Shown here: one piece after another, positions 51,328 to 61,307 of the stretch
Layout of the letters: each line of letters starts with the position of its first letter
How positions within the stretch are numbered: the stretch's first letter is position 1
Assembly (NCBI GenBank): GCA_902809825.1
Contig: LR778114.1
Coordinates: 558,001 to 622,000 of the forward strand
Direction: 5' to 3'
Source: Candidatus Hydrogenisulfobacillus filiaventi
GTDB lineage: Bacteria; Bacillota; Sulfobacillia; Sulfobacillales; R501
DNA length: 64,000 bases
Made by a program: the position numbers and the translations under genes
Notes under the pieces: model-generated
The model's database searches: none
Seen by the model: only the letters and a program-made list of their open reading frames with translations
Told to the model about the DNA's origin: nothing

Positions 51328-51393
51328 GATGGGGGCTAGGGCGGGGCCCTGCCCGCCGCCGGCGGCGGCAGGCGTACAAGAAGGGAAAGGTGG

Positions 51394-51855
51394 ATGGACA
51401 TGCGTATTGCGGTGGGCGCGGACCACGCCGGTTTTCCGCTCAAGGAAGCCCTGGTCAACTTTCTGATGGAGAACGGCTGGGACGTGGAGGACTTCGGTAC
51501 CTTCAGCACCGAATCGGTCGACTATCCCGACTTCGCGTTGAAGGTGGCGGAGGCGGTGGCGCGGGGCGACGTCGACCGCGGGCTGCTGGTCTGCGGCACC
51601 GGCCTGGGGATGTCCATCGTGGCCAACAAGGTGCCCGGGGTGCGGGCGGCGCTGGCGCTGGACGTAACCTCGGCCCGGCTGGCCCGGCAGCACAATGATG
51701 CCAACGTGCTCACCATGGGTGCCCGTCTGATTGCCCCCCCGCTGGCGGAGGAGGTCCTGCTGACCTTCCTGCAGACCGGCTTTGAGGGCGGCCGTCACGC
51801 CCGGCGCCTGGAGAAGATTCAGGAGGTCGAAAAGAAGGAACGCGAACTGGGCTAA
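51394..51855 (+). CDS. rpiB: Ribose 5-phosphate isomerase B
   Basis: A 153-residue RpiB/LacB-family enzyme interconverting ribose 5-phosphate and ribulose 5-phosphate. RIAVGADHAGFPLKEAL begins the fold, and the catalytic region GLLVCGTGLGMSIVANK contains the conserved Cys and the anion hole. The acid His is in ARQHNDANVLTMGAR. The tail is Glu/Lys-rich. It sits between ywlE and upp; glyA, which usually lies near here in Bacillus, is absent. Confidence 0.94.
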   Translation: MDMRIAVGADHAGFPLKEALVNFLMENGWDVEDFGTFSTESVDYPDFALKVAEAVARGDVDRGLLVCGTGLGMSIVANKVPGVRAALALDVTSARLARQHNDANVLTMGARLIAPPLAEEVLLTFLQTGFEGGRHARRLEKIQEVEKKERELG

Positions 51856-51897
51856 CGGGGCCGGCCCCGGCCCATCCCCCCGGAGAGGACGGACGCC

Positions 51898-52518
51898 ATG
51901 CTGACCGTCATTCATCATCCCCTGACCCGGGTGCATCTCACCCGCCTGCGGGACCGTGCCACCGATGCCGAGGCCTTTGCCCGGCACCTGCGCCTGCTGG
52001 CCCGGCTGTTGGCCTTTCCGGCTCTGCAGGGGCTGACGGTGAACCCGGTGGAGGTGGAAACCCCGCTGGGCCGGGCGGAGGGGGCGGAACTGGCGGTCGC
52101 GCCGGTGCTGGTGCCCATCCTCCGGGCGGGTCTGGGCCTGGTGGACGGTTTCCGGGATGTGTGCCCGGAGGCCCGGGTCTGGCATCTCGGGTTGTACCGC
52201 GACCACGCCACCTTGAGTCCGGTGCCCTACTATACGGCGCCCGGCCGGCTGGATGCGGGCACGCCGGCCATCCTCCTGGACCCCATGCTGGCCACCGGCG
52301 GTTCCCTCACCTACGCCATCGGCTACCTGAAGCAGGCCGGGGTCCGTCAGCTCGCGGCCGTCAGCGTGATCGCCGCCCCGGAAGGGGTGGCGGCGGTAGA
52401 GCGGGCCCATCCCGACGTGCCGCTCTATACCTGTGCGGTGGACCGGGGCCTGGACGAGCGGGGGTATATCCTTCCCGGCCTGGGGGACGCCGGGGACCGC
52501 CAGTTCGGGACCTGGTGA
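51898..52518 (+). CDS. upp: Uracil phosphoribosyltransferase
   Basis: A 206-residue enzyme of pyrimidine salvage making UMP from uracil and PRPP. TVIHHPLTRVHLTRLRD, VPILRAGLGLVDGF, and the PRPP loop LLDPMLATGGSLTYAIGYLK are conserved, as is the uracil-binding end YILPGLGDAGDRQFGT. ATG 51898 has GGAGAGGACGG. Its synteny immediately before the ATP synthase operon is that of B. subtilis. Confidence 0.95.
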   Translation: MLTVIHHPLTRVHLTRLRDRATDAEAFARHLRLLARLLAFPALQGLTVNPVEVETPLGRAEGAELAVAPVLVPILRAGLGLVDGFRDVCPEARVWHLGLYRDHATLSPVPYYTAPGRLDAGTPAILLDPMLATGGSLTYAIGYLKQAGVRQLAAVSVIAAPEGVAAVERAHPDVPLYTCAVDRGLDERGYILPGLGDAGDRQFGTW

Positions 52519-52537
52519 GCATGGCCGCATGCGACTA

Positions 52538-52566
52538 TTGAGAGCTTGTTCACAAGCCACTATAAT
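52538..52566 (+). promoter_or_regulatory. Sigma-A promoter of the ATP synthase operon, with an internal palindrome
   Basis: TTGAGA (52538-52543) and the perfect TATAAT (52561-52566) have a 17-base spacer. Inside the spacer is the 14-base perfect palindrome GCTTGTTCACAAGC (52544-52557), a possible operator where a bound protein would block RNA polymerase. Transcription would begin near 52573. Confidence 0.8.
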
Positions 52567-52588
52567 AGCCTGGGTGTGTCCAAGGCTG

Positions 52589-52677
52589 TCCCATCGGCAG
52601 AGGGTCCCGACCGAACCTACAGGACCGACCGCGAAACGCCCACCGAACCCAACGACGGGTGAGTCGATGGGGTTTTT
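52589..52677 (+). promoter_or_regulatory. Structured leader RNA of the atp operon (possible attenuator)
   Basis: TCCCATCG (52589-52596) can pair with CGATGGGG (52665-52672), directly followed by TTTTT. Within the enclosed 68 bases, GGTCC/GGACC (52603-52626) and ACCC/GGGT (52647-52660) form two more hairpins. This is the layout of a multi-branched RNA closing on a U-tract, as in riboswitches or attenuators. No known class was matched, and the stem is only 8 bp, so activity is uncertain. Confidence 0.4.
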
Positions 52678-52700
52678 GTGTGAAAGGTGGGTCGACGGGT

Positions 52701-52934
52701 TTGACCACCCCCCCGCACGAGGACGGCTCCGGCGGCCGCAGACGCAGCACGGGCCGCCGCATCGCGGTGGCCGGTAGTGAGATGGTGACCGCTGCGGCCG
52801 GGGGGTTCTTCGCGGGGCGCTGGCTGGATGCCTGGGCCCGGACCGGCCCGTGGTTCATGATCCTGGGCCTGGTGGGGGGGTTGGGCATCGGGCTCTACGC
52901 CGCTTATCGAGCCGCGACGGGAGATGACGGATGA
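52701..52934 (+). CDS. AtpZ/AtpI-like small subunit of ATP synthase (gene 1 family)
   Basis: A 77-residue protein with two transmembrane helices (residues 20-35 and about 45-70). The family pattern is AAAGGFFAGRWLDAWARTGP followed by WFMILGLVGGLGIGLYAAYR. This is a putative Mg/Ca carrier or assembly factor at the start of atp operons. TTG 52701 has AAAGGTGGG at 8 bases. The frame opens earlier (GTG 52659 or 52680), but there the sequence would coincide with the leader hairpin. It overlaps the next gene by 4 bases (ATGA). Confidence 0.75.
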   Translation: MTTPPHEDGSGGRRRSTGRRIAVAGSEMVTAAAGGFFAGRWLDAWARTGPWFMILGLVGGLGIGLYAAYRAATGDDG

Positions 52935-53368
52935 CCGGTTTGGCGATGGCCACGCGCCGGAGCCGCCGCATGCTGGCGCCGGCGGCGGTCGTGTTCGTCC
53001 TCGTCTGGCTGGCCCTTCCCGCCTGGCACCCGGCGACCTGGTCCCTGGCATTGGGCAGCCTGTTGGGGATCCTGAATGTGCAGCTGATTGCCTCCGGTCT
53101 CGGCCGGGTGCTGGGGCTGCGCGCCGCCTGGCAGGGGGCGTTCATGGTTTCCAGCCTCGTACGCCTCGGGCTTCTCGGCCTCCTTCTTTATTACGCCGCC
53201 CAACGGGGGCCGCAACTGTCGCCGGTGTGGCTCCTGGCCGGGATTTTTTGGCCTCAGGGCGTAGCCCTGCAGGCACTCTTCGGCCGGGGGCGGGAAGCGG
53301 CGGCCTCGGCAGGCTCCGGGGCCAATCCCGAAGCCGCCGGACCGGCGGCCGGGCGGGGCGGGGACTGA
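52931..53368 (+). CDS. atpI: ATP synthase subunit I
   Basis: A 145-residue membrane protein with four transmembrane helices and the AtpI pattern SLALGSLLGILNVQLIASGL. It probably assists assembly of the c-ring, as in other bacteria. The position directly before atpB is standard. The C-terminal 30 residues are Ala/Gly-rich. Confidence 0.78.
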   Translation: MTGLAMATRRSRRMLAPAAVVFVLVWLALPAWHPATWSLALGSLLGILNVQLIASGLGRVLGLRAAWQGAFMVSSLVRLGLLGLLLYYAAQRGPQLSPVWLLAGIFWPQGVALQALFGRGREAAASAGSGANPEAAGPAAGRGGD

Positions 53369-53419
53369 GGGCCGTCCGCCCTCAAGGGCGGGCGGGCGCG
53401 GAAAGGGGGGAATTGCCGC

Positions 53420-54112
53420 GTGACCTGGCATATCGGCCCGTATACCGTCGACGGGTCGCTCCTCATTTACACCTGGTTGAGCATGATCCTGACCTTCGTC
53501 ATCGTCCGGCTGCTGGGCCGGAAGGCGACGGCGGGCGTGCCCTCCATCGCACAAAGCCTCCTGGAGTCGGTCTTTACCTTTATCGCCGACCTGGGGCGCA
53601 TCTCCTTCAATCCGGATGAGGATCCCTTCTTCTACGAGCTCCTGGTGAGCATCTTCCTCTTCCTGGTGGTGGCCAATTTCCAGGGCATGATCCCGGGCCT
53701 GCACTCGCCGACCTCCAACCTCAACCTGACCTTGGCCATGGCGCTGGGGGTCTTCGTCCTCATCCAGTGGTACGGCGTCCGCACCCATGGGGCCCTGGGT
53801 TACCTGCGTCACTTCCTGGAACCCTACTGGTGGCTGTTCCTGATCAACCTCATCGAGGAGTTGTCCAAGCCGCTCACCATGGCCTTCCGTCTGTTCGGGA
53901 ACATCCTGGTGGGCGAGCTGTTCATGGCCATGATTGCGGGGGCGGGCTTCCTGGCCTACCTGCTGGGAGGCTTTCTGGGCGCCTTTGCCTGGTGGGGCTT
54001 CACCGCCTTCGTGAACGTGGTGCAGGCGTTCATCTTCATGGTGCTGACCATGGCCTACGTCGGCAAGGCGACCGGCAGCGAATCGGAGGAGCCGGGGGTT
54101 ATCGAGGCCTGA
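53420..54112 (+). CDS. atpB: ATP synthase subunit a
   Basis: A 230-residue stator subunit of the Fo proton channel. The essential Arg is in [18 protein letters not shown], and [13 protein letters not shown] is conserved in the last helix. About five transmembrane helices are visible. The GTG at 53420 has AAAGGGGGGAATTG upstream. Confidence 0.95.
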   Translation: MTWHIGPYTVDGSLLIYTWLSMILTFVIVRLLGRKATAGVPSIAQSLLESVFTFIADLGRISFNPDEDPFFYELLVSIFLFLVVANFQGMIPGLHSPTSNLNLTLAMALGVFVLIQWYGVRTHGALGYLRHFLEPYWWLFLINLIEELSKPLTMAFRLFGNILVGELFMAMIAGAGFLAYLLGGFLGAFAWWGFTAFVNVVQAFIFMVLTMAYVGKATGSESEEPGVIEA

Positions 54113-54152
54113 GCCTCGGACCGCCGGGATTACACGGAGGTGTGGAGAAGCA

Positions 54153-54392
54153 ATGGCAAGCTTGATCGACATCGCGAGCGCACGGGTGATTGGCGACGCA
54201 ATCGGGTTCGGCATGGCGGCGGCCGGGGCGTCCATCGGCGACGGTCTGGTGGCCGGGCGGCTGGTGGAAGGGGTGTCGCGGCAGCCGGAGGCGCAAGGGC
54301 GCCTGATGCCGCTGGCCTTCCTCGGTATCGGTCTGGTGGAGGCGCTGCCCATCATCCTGCTGGTGCTGCTCCTGGTACACGTCTTCCACTAA
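54153..54392 (+). CDS. atpE: ATP synthase subunit c
   Basis: A 79-residue double-helix hairpin of the rotor ring. Glu63 in [11 protein letters not shown] is the ion-binding residue; the following Ala, where Na+ types have Ser/Thr, supports protons as coupling ion. The polar loop has RQPE. The first helix reads [14 protein letters not shown]: the usual GxGxGxG packing motif is altered toward Ala, and Asp30 is unusual there. This could change the ring size. Confidence 0.94.
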   Translation: MASLIDIASARVIGDAIGFGMAAAGASIGDGLVAGRLVEGVSRQPEAQGRLMPLAFLGIGLVEALPIILLVLLLVHVFH

Positions 54393-54437
54393 GGGTGGTG
54401 AGGCCCGGATTCATGGGGCGGTAGGGAGGTCGAGTAG

Positions 54438-54935
54438 GTGCATATCCATATCACCCTGAGCCCCGCAACCATGCTTCTGGAGTTCATCTCGGTCCTGCTG
54501 CTGTTCTTCGCCCTTCGCAAGTGGGCGTATCCCCCGGTGCTGCAGGCCATGAAGGAACGCCAGAACCACATCCGCAGCGAAATTGAGCAGGCGGAGCGGT
54601 TGCGGGCGGAAGCGCAGGCTATGAAGGCCGAGCTGGAGGCGGAGATCCGGAACACGCGGGCCCGGGCCGAGGAGGCCCTGGCGCGGGCCCGGCGTCAGGC
54701 GTCGGAAGAGGGGCAGGCGCTCCTGGAGCAGGCGCGGCAGGAGTCCAAACGCATCATCGCCGAGGCCCAGGCCGCCGTCCGGGCGGAGGAGGAGGCCGCG
54801 ATGCGGCGCATGCGCCAGCACATCGTGGACCTGGCCATGGAGGTGGCGGAGCGCCTGATGCGCGAGCGCCTGGACCAGGACACCGACCGGCGGCTGGTGG
54901 CGGAGCTGATTGATCGGGTTGAGGTTCCGCAATGA
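54438..54935 (+). CDS. atpF: ATP synthase subunit b
   Basis: A 165-residue stator stalk with one N-terminal helix (TMLLEFISVLLLFFALRKW) and a long charged coiled coil rich in Glu, Ala, Arg. The start is GTG 54438 with GGGAGGTCGAG. It overlaps atpH by 4 bases. Confidence 0.93.
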   Translation: MHIHITLSPATMLLEFISVLLLFFALRKWAYPPVLQAMKERQNHIRSEIEQAERLRAEAQAMKAELEAEIRNTRARAEEALARARRQASEEGQALLEQARQESKRIIAEAQAAVRAEEEAAMRRMRQHIVDLAMEVAERLMRERLDQDTDRRLVAELIDRVEVPQ

Positions 54936-55486
54936 AACAGGAAGTACTGGCCAAGCGATATGCCCGCGCCTTGTATCAAACCGGTGCTGACGCGGCCGCG
55001 CTGGAGGCGGCGCTGGAGCGCCTGACCGCTGCGCTGGAACTGCCGGAAGGCCGGAAGCTGCTCCTGAGCCCCCTCATCCCGGCGGCGGAGAAGGAAGCTA
55101 CCGCCCGGCGCCTGCTGGCGGAGGCGGTGCCGCAGGCGGCGGCGGAAACGGCGTTGGGCCTCTGGCGGGTGCTGGTGGCCCATGGCCGGGAGGCGCTGCT
55201 GCCCGAGGTCCGGGAAATGTTTCATCAGATTCGGCTCGAGGCGGCCGGGGAGACGCCGTGTGAGGTGGTTACCGCCCGTCCCCTGCCCCAGGACGAGGGC
55301 CGGAAGCTGGTGGCGGCCCTGGGCCGGCAGCTGGGCCGGCGGCTGGCCCCCCGCTTCCGGGTGGACCCGGCGGTGCTGGGCGGGGTCCGGGTCACGGTGG
55401 GGGATCGGCTCCTGGATTGGACCATAGCGGGCGGCCTGGCCCGCCTCCGCCGGTCCCTGACGGCGGACGACGCGCAAGCGAGGTGA
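54932..55486 (+). CDS. atpH: ATP synthase subunit delta
   Basis: A 184-residue OSCP-like subunit joining the b stalk to the F1 head. [19 protein letters not shown] is its typical N-terminus, and [22 protein letters not shown] the C-terminal hallmark. It is 10 bases before atpA. Confidence 0.92.
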   Translation: MKQEVLAKRYARALYQTGADAAALEAALERLTAALELPEGRKLLLSPLIPAAEKEATARRLLAEAVPQAAAETALGLWRVLVAHGREALLPEVREMFHQIRLEAAGETPCEVVTARPLPQDEGRKLVAALGRQLGRRLAPRFRVDPAVLGGVRVTVGDRLLDWTIAGGLARLRRSLTADDAQAR

Positions 55487-55496
55487 GGAGCGAGCG

Positions 55497-57005
55497 ATGA
55501 GGATCGAACCGGAAGAGATCACCGCCATCCTGCGCGAGCAGATCGCCCAGTACGGGCAGGAGCTGTCCCTCACCGAAGTGGGGACCGTCCTGCAGGTGGG
55601 CGACGGGATTGCGCGGGTCTACGGGTTGGACAACGCCATGGCGGGCGAGATGCTGGAGTTCCCCGGGGGCACCATGGGTATGGTGCTCAACCTGGAGGAG
55701 GACAACGTCGGGGCCGTCATCCTGGGGACCGACCGCGGGATCAAGGAAGGCGACCAGGTGCGGCGCACCGGGCGGGTGGTGGAGGTGCCGGTGGGCGAGG
55801 CGCTGATCGGCCGGGTGGTCAACCCTCTCGGTCAGCCCCTGGACGGCAAGGGGCCCATCCGCACCGACCGCCGGCGGCCGGTGGAGGCGCCGGCGCCGGC
55901 CATCATCGACCGCCAGCCGGTGGACACCCCCTTGCAGACCGGGATCAAGGCCATTGACGCCATGATCCCCATCGGCCGGGGCCAGCGGGAGCTCATCATC
56001 GGCGACCGCCAGACCGGCAAGACCGCCATCGCGGTCGACACCATCCTCAACCAGCGGGACCAGAACGTGATCTGCATCTATGTCGGCATCGGGCAGAAGG
56101 ACTCCACCATCGCCGGCGTGGTCCGCAGCCTGGCCGACCGCGGGGCCATGGACTACACCATCGTGGTCAATGCCTCCGCGGGCGACCCCGCGCCCCTGCA
56201 ATACCTGGCCCCCTTTGCCGGCTGCGCCATGGGCGAGGAGTTCCGCGACGCCGGCAAGGACGTGCTGATCGTCTACGACGACCTCTCCAAGCACGCCGTG
56301 GCCTACCGGGCCATGTCCCTGCTGCTGCGGCGGCCGCCCGGGCGCGAGGCTTATCCCGGGGATGTGTTCTACCTCCACTCCCGGCTGCTGGAGCGCGCGG
56401 CGCGCCTGTCGGACGCCCGCGGCGGGGGCAGCCTGACTGCGCTGCCCATCATCGAGACCCTCGCCGGCGACATCTCGGCTTACGTGCCCACCAACGTCAT
56501 TTCCATCACCGACGGCCAGATCTTCCTGGAGTCCGACCTGTTCTTCTCCGGGATCCGGCCGGCGGTCAACGTGGGGCTGTCCGTCTCCCGCGTCGGCTCG
56601 GCCGCGCAGATCAAGGCCATGAAGCAGGTGGCCGGCGGCATGCGGCTGGACCTGGCCCAGTACCGGGAGCTGGCGGCCTTCGCCCAGTTCAGCTCCGACC
56701 TCGATGCCGCCACCAAGGCCCGCCTGGAGCGGGGCCGGCGCACGGTGGAAGTGCTGAAGCAGCCGCAGTACGAGCCGCTGCCGGTGGAGGAGCAGGTGGC
56801 CATCATCTTCGCGGTCAGCAAGGGCCACCTGGATGACGTGCCGGTCCCGGAGATCGTGCGCTTCGAGCATGGCTTCCTGCGGTGGCTGCGGGAGGAGAAG
56901 GGTGCCATCCTGGATGCCATCCGCAAGGACCGGGCCCTGTCCGACCAGACCCAGAAGGACCTGGCGGAGGCCATCGCCGAGTACAAGAAGAGCCAGGTGA
57001 TCTGA
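55497..57005 (+). CDS. atpA: ATP synthase subunit alpha
   Basis: A 502-residue non-catalytic nucleotide-binding subunit. The P-loop is [15 protein letters not shown], the signature [17 protein letters not shown] includes the Arg finger, and [12 protein letters not shown] is conserved. Length and position are normal. It is followed after one base by atpG. Confidence 0.97.
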   Translation: MRIEPEEITAILREQIAQYGQELSLTEVGTVLQVGDGIARVYGLDNAMAGEMLEFPGGTMGMVLNLEEDNVGAVILGTDRGIKEGDQVRRTGRVVEVPVGEALIGRVVNPLGQPLDGKGPIRTDRRRPVEAPAPAIIDRQPVDTPLQTGIKAIDAMIPIGRGQRELIIGDRQTGKTAIAVDTILNQRDQNVICIYVGIGQKDSTIAGVVRSLADRGAMDYTIVVNASAGDPAPLQYLAPFAGCAMGEEFRDAGKDVLIVYDDLSKHAVAYRAMSLLLRRPPGREAYPGDVFYLHSRLLERAARLSDARGGGSLTALPIIETLAGDISAYVPTNVISITDGQIFLESDLFFSGIRPAVNVGLSVSRVGSAAQIKAMKQVAGGMRLDLAQYRELAAFAQFSSDLDAATKARLERGRRTVEVLKQPQYEPLPVEEQVAIIFAVSKGHLDDVPVPEIVRFEHGFLRWLREEKGAILDAIRKDRALSDQTQKDLAEAIAEYKKSQVI

Positions 57006-57006
57006 G

Positions 57007-57873
57007 ATGGCGCAGGGAGGATGGCAGGCCCTCAAGCGGCGCATCAAGAGTGTGCAGAACACCCGCCAGATCACCCGCGCCATGAAGATGGTGGCGGGTG
57101 CCAAGCTGCGCAAGGCCGAGACCCAGGCCAAGCAGGCGCGCGAGTATTTTGACGCCATGCTGGCCATCACCCGCCGGGCGGTGGAGCTGGGGCCTTCCGA
57201 CCACCCCCTGCTGGCGGAGCGCGAGGTGCGGCGGGCGGGCTTCCTGGTGGTGACGGCCGACCGCGGGCTGGCGGGGCCCTACAACACCAACGTGCTGCGC
57301 GAGGCCATGCGCGCCATGGCCCAGACCGGGCTGGACCGGGAGCACCTGAAGGTGTTCGCGGTGGGGCGCAAGGGCCGGGACTTCCTGGCCTACCGCGGCT
57401 TCCGGGTGGTCGAGGAGGCGGTGGACCTGGGGGATGACCCCACCTTCCACCAGGCGCGCCTGGTAGTGGAGCCGGTCTTCCGCTATTTCCTGGATGAGGA
57501 GATTGACGCGGTCTACCTGGTGTACACCCGGTACATCAACGCCATGAGCTACCGGCCTACCACCCTGCGCCTGCTGCCGGTGCCGCGGGAGGAGCTGGAG
57601 CAGGGCCGCCAGCTGGTGGGCTACGAGTTCGAGCCCAGCTCCACCGACGTGTACGACGTGCTCATCCCCCGCTACATCCAGACCATGATGTACGGGGCCC
57701 TGCTGGAGGCCAAGGCCAGCGAGCACGGCTCGCGCATGGTGGCCATGGACTCGGCCTCCAAGAACGCGGACGAGCTCATCCGGCGGCTCATCCTCATCCG
57801 CAACCGTATGCGGCAGGCGGCCATCACCAAGGAGATTGCGGAGCTGGTGGGGGCGGCGGACGCCCTCCGGTAA
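57007..57873 (+). CDS. atpG: ATP synthase subunit gamma
   Basis: A 288-residue rotor shaft. RRIKSVQNTRQITRAMKMVA at the N-terminus, LVVTADRGLAGPYN and the C-terminal RRLILIRNRMRQAAITKEI are conserved. Confidence 0.96.
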   Translation: MAQGGWQALKRRIKSVQNTRQITRAMKMVAGAKLRKAETQAKQAREYFDAMLAITRRAVELGPSDHPLLAEREVRRAGFLVVTADRGLAGPYNTNVLREAMRAMAQTGLDREHLKVFAVGRKGRDFLAYRGFRVVEEAVDLGDDPTFHQARLVVEPVFRYFLDEEIDAVYLVYTRYINAMSYRPTTLRLLPVPREELEQGRQLVGYEFEPSSTDVYDVLIPRYIQTMMYGALLEAKASEHGSRMVAMDSASKNADELIRRLILIRNRMRQAAITKEIAELVGAADALR

Positions 57874-59301
<1,428 letters not shown>

Positions 59302-59313
59302 GGAGGCGGTACG

Positions 59314-59727
59314 ATGGCGGGCCATTTCCGGCTGCGGGTGCTGACCCCGGACCGGACCCTGTTCGACGGGCCGGTGGAAATCGTCATCGCCCGCTCCACG
59401 GAGGGCGAGATCGGGATCCTGGCCCACCATGCCCGGGTGATTACCCCGCTGGTGCCGCATGCCCTCTACTGGACCACCGACAAAGGGGAAAAGCAGATGG
59501 TGGTGGCGGCGGGCGGCTTTCTGGAGGTCGGGCCCGAAGAGACGGTGGTGCTGGCCAACGCCGCCGAATTTCCGCAGGAGATCGACCGGGCCCGGGCGGA
59601 GGCGGCCCGCAAGCGCGCCTTGGAGCGGCTGGAATCGCACGCGCCGGAGGTGGATGTGGCCCGTGCCCAGGCCGCGCTGGCCCGGGCGGAGGCCCGGCTG
59701 CAGGCGGTGAGCAGCCTCCTCCGCTGA
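59314..59727 (+). CDS. atpC: ATP synthase subunit epsilon
   Basis: A 137-residue subunit with the N-terminal beta sandwich (LRVLTPDRTLFDGPVEIV, then GEIGILAHHA) and a C-terminal helical hairpin (RAQAALARAEARLQAV), which inhibits ATP hydrolysis in relatives. ATG 59314 follows GGAGGC. It ends the atp operon; the following structured gap may modulate transcription into ywmB. Confidence 0.95.
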   Translation: MAGHFRLRVLTPDRTLFDGPVEIVIARSTEGEIGILAHHARVITPLVPHALYWTTDKGEKQMVVAAGGFLEVGPEETVVLANAAEFPQEIDRARAEAARKRALERLESHAPEVDVARAQAALARAEARLQAVSSLLR

Positions 59728-59742
59728 ACCCGGTTCCGTATA

Positions 59743-59812
59743 ACGGCCACCCTTCCGTGGAATAATCTGGATGACTCCCCCAGGGAGCACATCCGAGCGG
59801 AAGGGTGGCCGT
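59743..59812 (+). promoter_or_regulatory. 15-bp stem sequestering the ywmB ribosome binding site
   Basis: ACGGCCACCCTTCCG (59743-59757) is the exact complement of CGGAAGGGTGGCCGT (59798-59812). The second arm holds the ribosome binding site and ends on the base before the ATG at 59813. The 40-base loop holds a smaller hairpin CTCCC-CCA-GGGAG. If the leader is transcribed from upstream, translation would be blocked until the stem is opened. Confidence 0.75.
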
Positions 59813-60553
59813 ATGCGTATGCCACGGCGCAGATGGGGACGGGCCGGCCTGTGGGCGCTGGCGGTGGGCGGCATGACCTGGCTGGGGGTGAGCACCACGG
59901 CCACGGTGCTGGCGCCCCTGAAGACGGCGTTTGCGGCCACCGGTGCCCGTCCGGCGGGCTTCAGCCTGGACGCCTGGGAGGCCCTGCCGGGCGGGCGCGG
60001 CGGGCCGCCCGGGCTGGGAGCGGTGGTACAGACCACCCTCGCCCGCCTGTACCACGGCCATCCCCCCGCCGGGGTGGTCCCGGTGCGGCGGGGCGGGGCG
60101 GGTTGGGCCTCGGTCACGGCGACAGTGGCGGCGGCCGGCCTGACCACGCGCGTGATTGCGGAGCGCCTGAGCGACGGGCGGACCTATCTAGTGGTGGACC
60201 GCAGCCTGGCCGGCGGGTGGACGGGGCTGCCGGAAAGCCTGGCGGTGGTTTCCCGGGTGCTGGCCCCCTGGGGCGGGCACGTGTTCCTCAATCTGACCCT
60301 GGAGGGCCGCCGGCGAGCCGGGCGGTCCGGTCCGGAAGCGGTGGCCCGCCGGGCCCTGGCGGCGGTGGGGGCCCGTCCGGTGAGCGACCTGGTGCGTCCG
60401 GACCTGGTCTCCCTGGCCGGCTACACCCCCCTTATCGGCGCCAGTGACCGCCTGCACGGGCGCCGGGTGGACCTGCAGGCGGCGATCGTGCCCGACCCCG
60501 GGGGCGAGTGGCAGGTGTATGTTGGCACCCCGCTTATCACCATCACCTATTGA
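59813..60553 (+). CDS. ywmB: YwmB-family TATA-box-binding-like protein
   Basis: A 246-residue secreted or membrane-anchored protein with an N-terminal hydrophobic segment (residues 13-32) and the beta-rich YwmB/DUF1779 fold (VTATVAAAGLTTRVIAERL, then YTPLIGASDRLHGRRVDLQA). Function is unknown; in B. subtilis ywmB is located between the atp operon and murAA-spoIID-spoIIQ. Here murAA and spoIID are missing, and spoIIQ follows directly. ATG 59813 is fixed by the site AAGGGTGG, which is buried in the stem upstream. Confidence 0.7.
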   Translation: MRMPRRRWGRAGLWALAVGGMTWLGVSTTATVLAPLKTAFAATGARPAGFSLDAWEALPGGRGGPPGLGAVVQTTLARLYHGHPPAGVVPVRRGGAGWASVTATVAAAGLTTRVIAERLSDGRTYLVVDRSLAGGWTGLPESLAVVSRVLAPWGGHVFLNLTLEGRRRAGRSGPEAVARRALAAVGARPVSDLVRPDLVSLAGYTPLIGASDRLHGRRVDLQAAIVPDPGGEWQVYVGTPLITITY

Positions 60554-60568
60554 CGGCGGGCGGGTTTA

Positions 60569-60598
60569 GCCTTCCAGGCATGGGGAACACTGGAAGGC
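60569..60598 (+). promoter_or_regulatory. 9-bp stem sequestering the spoIIQ ribosome binding site
   Basis: GCCTTCCAG (60569-60577) pairs perfectly with CTGGAAGGC (60590-60598), enclosing a 12-base loop. The second arm contains GGAAGG, the ribosome binding site of the gene starting at 60605 (or GTG 60602). Confidence 0.7.
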
Positions 60599-60604
60599 GG
60601 GGTG

Positions 60605-61261
60605 ATGAGACAGATGGGTAGTGGGCGTTTTACGAGCGGCACGATGGCGGTGGCGTGGGGGAGCCCCTGGCAGGCGCAAATCTGGATGGCAGCCCGCCGG
60701 ACCCTGATCGCCGCCGGAGCCGGGCTGGCCCTGGCGGGGCTGGGCGGCGGCCTCTGGTGGGGCTTCCACCATGGGAGCCCGGCCGCGGTCCCCACCGGTG
60801 CGCCCCTGCGGCAGCACCGGGCCCAGGGCCCGGCGCGGGCGTTGCCCCATCCCACCGGCGCCGGCATCCTGATGCCGGTCACGGGGACGGTGGCGGCGGG
60901 CTTCGGCTGGCAGTACTCCACCGCCCTCAACCAGTGGTATTACAACCCGGGGATTACCATCGCCGCCCCCGCGGGCCGGCCTGTGCGGGCCGCCTGGGCG
61001 GGACGGGTGGCGGGGGTGACCGACACCGGACCGCTGGGCACGCAGGTGGTGGTGGATGACGGGGACGGGGTCCGCACCGTGTACGGGCACCTGGGCCGGG
61101 TGGACGTCCACGCCGGCGAGGCGGTGCGGCAGGGGCAGGTCCTGGGCACCGTAGGCGGGGCCAGCCTCTACAGCCGTCAGCAGCGGCCCCATCTCGACTT
61201 TGGCATCTACTATGGTTCGACGGCCTCCAACCCCTTGGCGTATTTGCACCCCTCGTCCTGA
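60605..61261 (+). CDS. spoIIQ: SpoIIQ-like protein with a degenerate M23 (LytM) domain
   Basis: A 218-residue protein. One transmembrane helix (about residues 34-52) is followed by a Pro/Arg linker and an M23 domain (residues 90-205). The metal-site motif, normally HxGxD, reads NPGIT at 114-118, so the first His and the Asp are lost, while His162 (VYGHLG) and His196 (PHLDFGI) remain. Loss of part of the zinc site is a property of SpoIIQ, the forespore protein that pairs with SpoIIIAH. Neighbourhood with spoIIID supports that assignment over an active peptidase. ATG 60605 has GGAAGGCGGGG. Confidence 0.78.
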   Translation: MRQMGSGRFTSGTMAVAWGSPWQAQIWMAARRTLIAAGAGLALAGLGGGLWWGFHHGSPAAVPTGAPLRQHRAQGPARALPHPTGAGILMPVTGTVAAGFGWQYSTALNQWYYNPGITIAAPAGRPVRAAWAGRVAGVTDTGPLGTQVVVDDGDGVRTVYGHLGRVDVHAGEAVRQGQVLGTVGGASLYSRQQRPHLDFGIYYGSTASNPLAYLHPSS

Positions 61262-61307
61262 ATCGGGGCATCTCAGGCCAAGGGGACGGCTTGGCTACCG
61301 TTTGCTC

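Noticed and set aside
60605-61261. Active M23 peptidoglycan endopeptidase
   Set aside because: Two of the zinc-site residues are replaced (NPGIT for HxGxD), so enzymatic activity is not supported.
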